DNA of 64,000 bases from a candidate division TM6 bacterium GW2011_GWE2_41_16. Its GTDB lineage: Bacteria > Babelota > Babeliae > Babelales > Babelaceae. Within the stretch, counting starts at the first letter, position 1. Every line of letters begins with the position of its first letter. Below are positions 60,147 through 64,000 of the stretch, piece after piece. Made by a program: the position numbers and the translations under genes. The stretch spans positions 59,754 through 123,753 of the forward strand of contig LCAT01000001.1 in the NCBI GenBank assembly GCA_000996695.1, in the 5' to 3' direction. A model generated the notes under the pieces. It worked only from the letters and a program-made list of their open reading frames with translations. It made no database searches and had not been told where the DNA came from.

Positions 60147-60439
60147 GGGATCATGTACCTTTCGATACTTTTTTTAAATTCTGGATCGATGTTGTGCAGA
60201 TCAATGACATCAAATCTGTAGGGCATGTTTGTTGCTTCAAGCACATTTTTTATTTCAAACAGATCGAGCTTGTCCATCTTTTTACCCATATCAAGTGCTA
60301 TGTCAAAATCTGATGTCCTGCGGTATGTTCCCTTGGCTCGCGATCCATATAGATAGATTTTGACCTCTGGAACGACTGCTTTGATAAGTCGAATGAGTTT
60401 TTTTTGTTCTTGCTCGTACGTCTGGTTTTCTTGTGTCAT
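60134..60439 (-). CDS. MNT-type nucleotidyltransferase (antitoxin-like)
   Basis: The 101-aa protein has the minimal nucleotidyltransferase motif YGSRAKGTYRRTSDFDIAL (G-S-x10-D-x-D, both Asp present), and a late RFDVID segment with a third acidic residue. MNT proteins adenylylate the HepT partner and so neutralise it. AAGGAAA lies seven nucleotides before the ATG. Order antitoxin-toxin matches HI0073-HI0074. Confidence 0.85.
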   Translation of the reverse strand: MTQENQTYEQEQKKLIRLIKAVVPEVKIYLYGSRAKGTYRRTSDFDIALDMGKKMDKLDLFEIKNVLEATNMPYRFDVIDLHNIDPEFKKSIERYMIPWMD

Positions 60440-60449
60440 GAATATTTCC

Positions 60450-62249
60450 TTATTTTTCTGAATGCGACTCAGACTGTCCTTTTACGCATGGCGCTTGTTT
60501 GAGAACGAGCGCATAATCTTTGAGCTTTTTGTCGCTTACCGGTGTCGGTGCGCCCATGAGTAAATCGCTGCCGCTACCCGTTTTAGGGAACGCGATAATG
60601 TCGCGAATATCTTCGAGCCCAAGCATAAGCATAAGGAATCGATCGAGCCCAAGAGCGATACCACCGTGAGGCGGGAATCCGAGTTCTTGAGCTTCAAGCA
60701 GGAACCCAAAGTGTCCCTTCATGTCATCCGCATCAAGGCCTAAGAAATTAAAAATTTGGTATTGCAGTTCTTTTTCATGAATACGTATCGATCCACTACC
60801 AAGCTCTACGCCATTAAGTACGATGTCATAAGACCGTGCCTTAATATCCTCTGGTTTTTTGTTCTCCCAACCCTCTTGTGGACGGGTAAAGGGATGGTGC
60901 GCAGATACCCAGCGTTTGCCTTCTTCATTCCACTCAAGCAGCGGAAAGTCTGTTACCCACAAAAATTCGTCACGGTTTGCGATAAGATCGAGCGCTTTGC
61001 CAAGTTGTAAGCGTAAGCGACCTAAAGCAGTCCAGCTTTGTTTGTAGTCGCCCGCAATAACAAAGAGCGTGTCACCAACTGCAAGTGTTGGAATGATTGC
61101 GCGCAATTGTGTCACGATGTCTGTAGGGAGGTGTTTTACGATGGATGATTCGATAACATCATTCTCGCCAATGCGCATCCAAATGAGTCCCTGCGCGCCG
61201 GCGATTTTGGCTTTATTAGTCCAGCTTTCGAGCTCAGAGCGTGAGAAATTTTTATTTTGAATATGCAGTGCCCCGACCTTGCCACCTTTTTTAAGAGCAG
61301 CTTGGATGAAGGTAATTGGAGAAGATTCAAACGTTTTGGTGATGTCTTGTATTGGCAGGTCAAAACGTAAATCTGGTTTATCACAGCCGTAGAGACGCAT
61401 CGCGTCATCGTAGCGCATGCGACGCATAGGCAGCTGAAGTGTTTTACCGAAAATTGTTTTATACACATGGCTCAAGAGCGATTCAATAAGCGTCTGTATA
61501 GTTTTTTCATCCGTGAACGACATCTCTAAGTCCATCTGTGTGAACTCAGGCTGCCGGTCTGCGCGGTTGCTCTCATCTCTAAAACAGCGAGCTATCTGGA
61601 AGTATTTTTCAAAGCCACCAGCCATCAAAAGCTGTTTGTATACTTGTGGTGATTGTGGGAGAGCGTAAAAAGATCCAGGAATATTTCGTGATGGAACTAA
61701 GAATTCGCGTGCGCCTTCTGCCGTGTTTTTGGTGAGGATTGGCGTTTCGACTTCATAAAAGTCTTCTTTGTTGAGGAACTCGCGAATGGCAAAAATAATG
61801 CGGTGGCGTAGAGCAAATATTTCGAGCATTTCTGGTCTTCGCAGATCGATATAGCGGTATCTTAGGCGCAATTCTTCATCCACATTTTTTGCTTCTTCGA
61901 GCTGGAACGGAAGAGTTTTTGCACGACTGAGTATTTGTAAGTCTGATACCTGCAATTCAAACTCGCCAGTAGGCAAATTTTTGTTAATGGTTGCATCCGA
62001 TCGCTTAACGACGGTTCCCTCAACCACGATAACGTACTCTGAGCGAATTTCTTGGGCTTTTGTATGAACATCTTTTGAGAGGTCAGGGCTGATCACGAGT
62101 TGCATGAGTCCGCTTCGATCGCGAAGATCGATAAAAATGATGGTTCCATGATCTCTGCGACGATTGACCCAGCCGCGTAATGTTATTTTTGAGCCAACAT
62201 GCTCTGTGCAAACTTTTCCGCAAGGGACAGTGTTTTGCGTGTATTCCAT
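60450..62249 (-). CDS. aspS: Aspartyl-tRNA synthetase
   Basis: The 599-aa class II synthetase has the N-terminal OB anticodon-binding domain (LRGWVNRRRDHGTIIFIDLR), motif 2 region CFRDESNRADRQPEFTQMDL, the bacterial GAD insert (about 290-410) and motif 3 (GGIALGLDRFLMLMLG). ATG 62249 with GAGGA upstream is chosen; the frame is open to 62288. Discriminating versus Asp/Asn charging cannot be told by eye. Confidence 0.97.
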   Translation of the reverse strand: MEYTQNTVPCGKVCTEHVGSKITLRGWVNRRRDHGTIIFIDLRDRSGLMQLVISPDLSKDVHTKAQEIRSEYVIVVEGTVVKRSDATINKNLPTGEFELQVSDLQILSRAKTLPFQLEEAKNVDEELRLRYRYIDLRRPEMLEIFALRHRIIFAIREFLNKEDFYEVETPILTKNTAEGAREFLVPSRNIPGSFYALPQSPQVYKQLLMAGGFEKYFQIARCFRDESNRADRQPEFTQMDLEMSFTDEKTIQTLIESLLSHVYKTIFGKTLQLPMRRMRYDDAMRLYGCDKPDLRFDLPIQDITKTFESSPITFIQAALKKGGKVGALHIQNKNFSRSELESWTNKAKIAGAQGLIWMRIGENDVIESSIVKHLPTDIVTQLRAIIPTLAVGDTLFVIAGDYKQSWTALGRLRLQLGKALDLIANRDEFLWVTDFPLLEWNEEGKRWVSAHHPFTRPQEGWENKKPEDIKARSYDIVLNGVELGSGSIRIHEKELQYQIFNFLGLDADDMKGHFGFLLEAQELGFPPHGGIALGLDRFLMLMLGLEDIRDIIAFPKTGSGSDLLMGAPTPVSDKKLKDYALVLKQAPCVKGQSESHSEK

Positions 62250-62470
62250 GGGGATCCTCGTGATCAAAAAAAAAAGAATCTTTATCAAGCGGTAATGAGA
62301 AGGTTATCTGAGTATAGCATATAGTTTAAACATGTCAGTAAATTCGCCCCAATCAGCTTTTCGAGATGAGTTTTTTCGACTAGACAAGACAGCTTTTTTG
62401 GGGCTAGATTCACGTGGATGACGCAAGGTCCATGTTCTTTTATTTTTACTTTTTTTAAAGGAGGGTTTGT

Positions 62471-64000
62471 ATGGCAAGACAAACAAGATTGTTACGGCTT
62501 GCTGCCCTATGTGTGTTTACACTAGGGTGTTCTACGCTGTTTGGCGTAGACAGCACGGACATCGCAAAGTTAGGCTTTCGTGATGCGCTTATAACAAAGG
62601 CGCTTCAGCGAGTACGTCAGCTTGACCAGGACCAAAGTAAAAAGGTCGATGCCTTTTTAACCTCGTTGGGTAAACGTTCTAAGGAAATTACACCAGAACT
62701 TGCTCGAGAAGCAATTATTGAAGCAGTAGGTATTTTAGAAAAAAACCATGACAAGATTGCATCGGACAAAGAGTTGCAGTTTGTAGTCGGTTCTCTCAAA
62801 TTGCTTCGTGATTTTTATGTGCTTAAAGCTCCCCGTCCATCAGAGCATCCATCAACTGTTGGCGCTCCACTGATCCAAGATCAGGCTGTGGCGTTGCCTC
62901 CAATCATATCCATTGATGGTCCAGTTAATACAACCAATGGCTTTGGTGTGTATGACGGAGCAACCCCGGAGTTTACCGTTGATAAAGACGGTAACGTGTA
63001 TATGGCTGGCGCACTTGTTATAGTCGGTCCGATTACGATTTCTGGTAATGCTGAAATTGATGGCAACCTGGTTGTCAAAGGCAATACGCAGCTTGGGGAT
63101 GCAGCCGGAGATATTTTGACTATCGAAGGTGACAGTATTTTTGTGACCGATAGCTCAAATATTGACACGACAGTGCTCAATAACGGAACGGTTGGCATTG
63201 GTCTGGTTAATGCAAATGCTGTTAATATTAGCCGCGTAGGCAAAACAACGACCGTAAAAGGCTCGTTGAATGTCGATGAGGCAACAACGTTCGACACCAC
63301 GCTGGGTGTAACCGGCGTGTCAACACTTACTGGTGGAGCTCTTACACCATCAGTTGATACGATAGCAGCGGGCACATTAACGATCGGACCTGCAACAGCA
63401 ACGAAGGTTGAAATTGCAGATACTACTGTGATAACAGAAGTACAGGGTCCTTTGACGGCTGTTGAGCCCGTTTTATTACCCGATCAAAATCAGCTGCGAC
63501 TAGAAGAATCAACGGGTGCTAATAACTTCTATGTTGCTCTCGAGGGTCCTGATCAGGGAGCTTTGGCAGCAAATATTGTTTATAAAATGCCCACAACGGT
63601 TGGTGCCTTGAATTGGGCATTAGTCACTGATGGAGGCAATCCCGGACAGCTTTCATGGTCAAACATTCCTGGTCACGATCCGGTAACGATAGACAATTTT
63701 GACAACACAGCGACTGCAAAGGGACTTTCGATAACTGCTTCGCCTGCACAATTACTCAAAATGCATGCAGCAGATGGAACGAATCCTGGTGGCGTAAGCA
63801 TCGGTGCACAAACATTTGCAGGAGCAAAGACATTTAATGGCGGTATTCTGTCAGATACACTTGATGCAGCAACGGCAACGACGCTTACGTTAGGATCAGC
63901 AACAGCAACGAAAGTTGAGATTGCAGATACCGGTGTAATAACCGAAGTACAAGGTACTCTGAATGTCGAGTCAGTAATCGATACGGCAGCAGCAGGAGCA
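62471..64000 (+). CDS. Large secreted lipoprotein with repeat domain (partial, C terminus outside window)
   Basis: The frame is open for 510 codons to the right edge. AAAGGAGG lies upstream of ATG 62471. The N terminus has a signal with a lipobox (FTLGC, Cys20), then a helical region (about 25-120) and a long Thr/Ala/Gly/Val-rich beta-repeat part. Two copies of a repeat are visible, about 178 codons apart: TLTIGPATATKVEIADTTVI (near residue 305) and TLTLGSATATKVEIADTGVI (near 475), each followed by TEVQG. This is adhesin- or tail-fibre-like. No family assigned. Confidence 0.8.
   Translation, partial: MARQTRLLRLAALCVFTLGCSTLFGVDSTDIAKLGFRDALITKALQRVRQLDQDQSKKVDAFLTSLGKRSKEITPELAREAIIEAVGILEKNHDKIASDKELQFVVGSLKLLRDFYVLKAPRPSEHPSTVGAPLIQDQAVALPPIISIDGPVNTTNGFGVYDGATPEFTVDKDGNVYMAGALVIVGPITISGNAEIDGNLVVKGNTQLGDAAGDILTIEGDSIFVTDSSNIDTTVLNNGTVGIGLVNANAVNISRVGKTTTVKGSLNVDEATTFDTTLGVTGVSTLTGGALTPSVDTIAAGTLTIGPATATKVEIADTTVITEVQGPLTAVEPVLLPDQNQLRLEESTGANNFYVALEGPDQGALAANIVYKMPTTVGALNWALVTDGGNPGQLSWSNIPGHDPVTIDNFDNTATAKGLSITASPAQLLKMHAADGTNPGGVSIGAQTFAGAKTFNGGILSDTLDAATATTLTLGSATATKVEIADTGVITEVQGTLNVESVIDTAAAGA

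Noticed and set aside
62881..63375. 164-codon minus-strand open frame
   Set aside because: It lies fully antisense to the large secreted lipoprotein, is Thr/Val/Pro-biased as a complement of the repeat codons, and lacks a Shine-Dalgarno sequence.

Overview
The window reads as a piece of a compact chromosome from a double-membraned, probably host-associated bacterium. Evidence for a Gram-negative-type envelope: YidC has a large periplasmic domain, an RseP-type site-2 protease is present, and several lipoproteins or signal-peptide proteins are encoded. Evidence for a host-associated life: many short secreted proteins of no recognisable family, a secreted ankyrin protein, a secreted clostripain-type (C11) protease, and intergenic spaces largely filled with interspersed repeats. 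This fits Dependentiae (TM6/Babeliae) or a similar intracellular lineage. That assignment is inference; no marker was searched.

Layout. (1) 1-13171, minus strand: one long str-S10-spc cluster, rpsL-rpsG-fusA-tuf-rpsJ-rplC-D-W-B-rpsS-rplV-rpsC-rplP-rpmC-rpsQ-rplN-X-E-rpsN-rpsH-rplF-R-rpsE-rplO. rpmD (L30) is missing. (2) 13.4-24.5 kb: rseP, rplM, an NhaC-type antiporter and recR, among several clusters of small secreted or membrane proteins, including a tandem family that shares one N-terminal half. (3) 24.6-28 kb: yidC and murC, separated by a GC-rich palindrome-bounded element. (4) 28-30.4 kb: small secreted glycine-rich, Cys/His-rich and coiled-coil proteins. (5) 30.5-34.3 kb, minus strand: ffh-rpsP-khpA-trmD-rplS, where trmD is fused to a second SPOUT methyltransferase. 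(6) 34.5-38 kb: hflX-uvrD. (7) 38.9-42.2 kb: two tRNA-Leu genes, a HIT protein, tRNA-Gly, jag and mnmE. (8) 43-49.6 kb: mgtE, rluD, orn, infB and nusA. (9) 49.79-50.16 kb: a strong candidate replication origin, with DnaA-box arrays phased at 11 bp beside an AT-rich segment. (10) 50.3-64 kb: a family-4-like uracil-DNA glycosylase, the ankyrin protein, the C11 protease, a truncated ComEC, two membrane/coiled-coil proteins, an M16 peptidase, a MutY-like glycosylase, a HEPN/MNT toxin-antitoxin pair, aspS, and the start of a large repetitive secreted lipoprotein.

The most unusual signals are repeats. A roughly 33-codon palindromic segment sits in frame near the N terminus of two unrelated proteins, UvrD and the C11 protease, in the manner of Rickettsia palindromic elements. 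A roughly 105-bp intergenic repeat occurs in at least eight near-complete copies and supplies stop codons to adjacent genes. A GC-rich composite element of about 255 bp occurs twice in full and once in part. A roughly 100-bp module follows both tRNA-Leu genes.

Translation and ribosome biogenesis dominate the core genes. DNA repair is represented by uvrD, recR, udg and mutY. Both glycosylases lack the cysteines that normally hold an iron-sulfur cluster. Where the longest reading frame begins with an artefactual extension, starts were moved to the codon supported by a Shine-Dalgarno sequence and family length.
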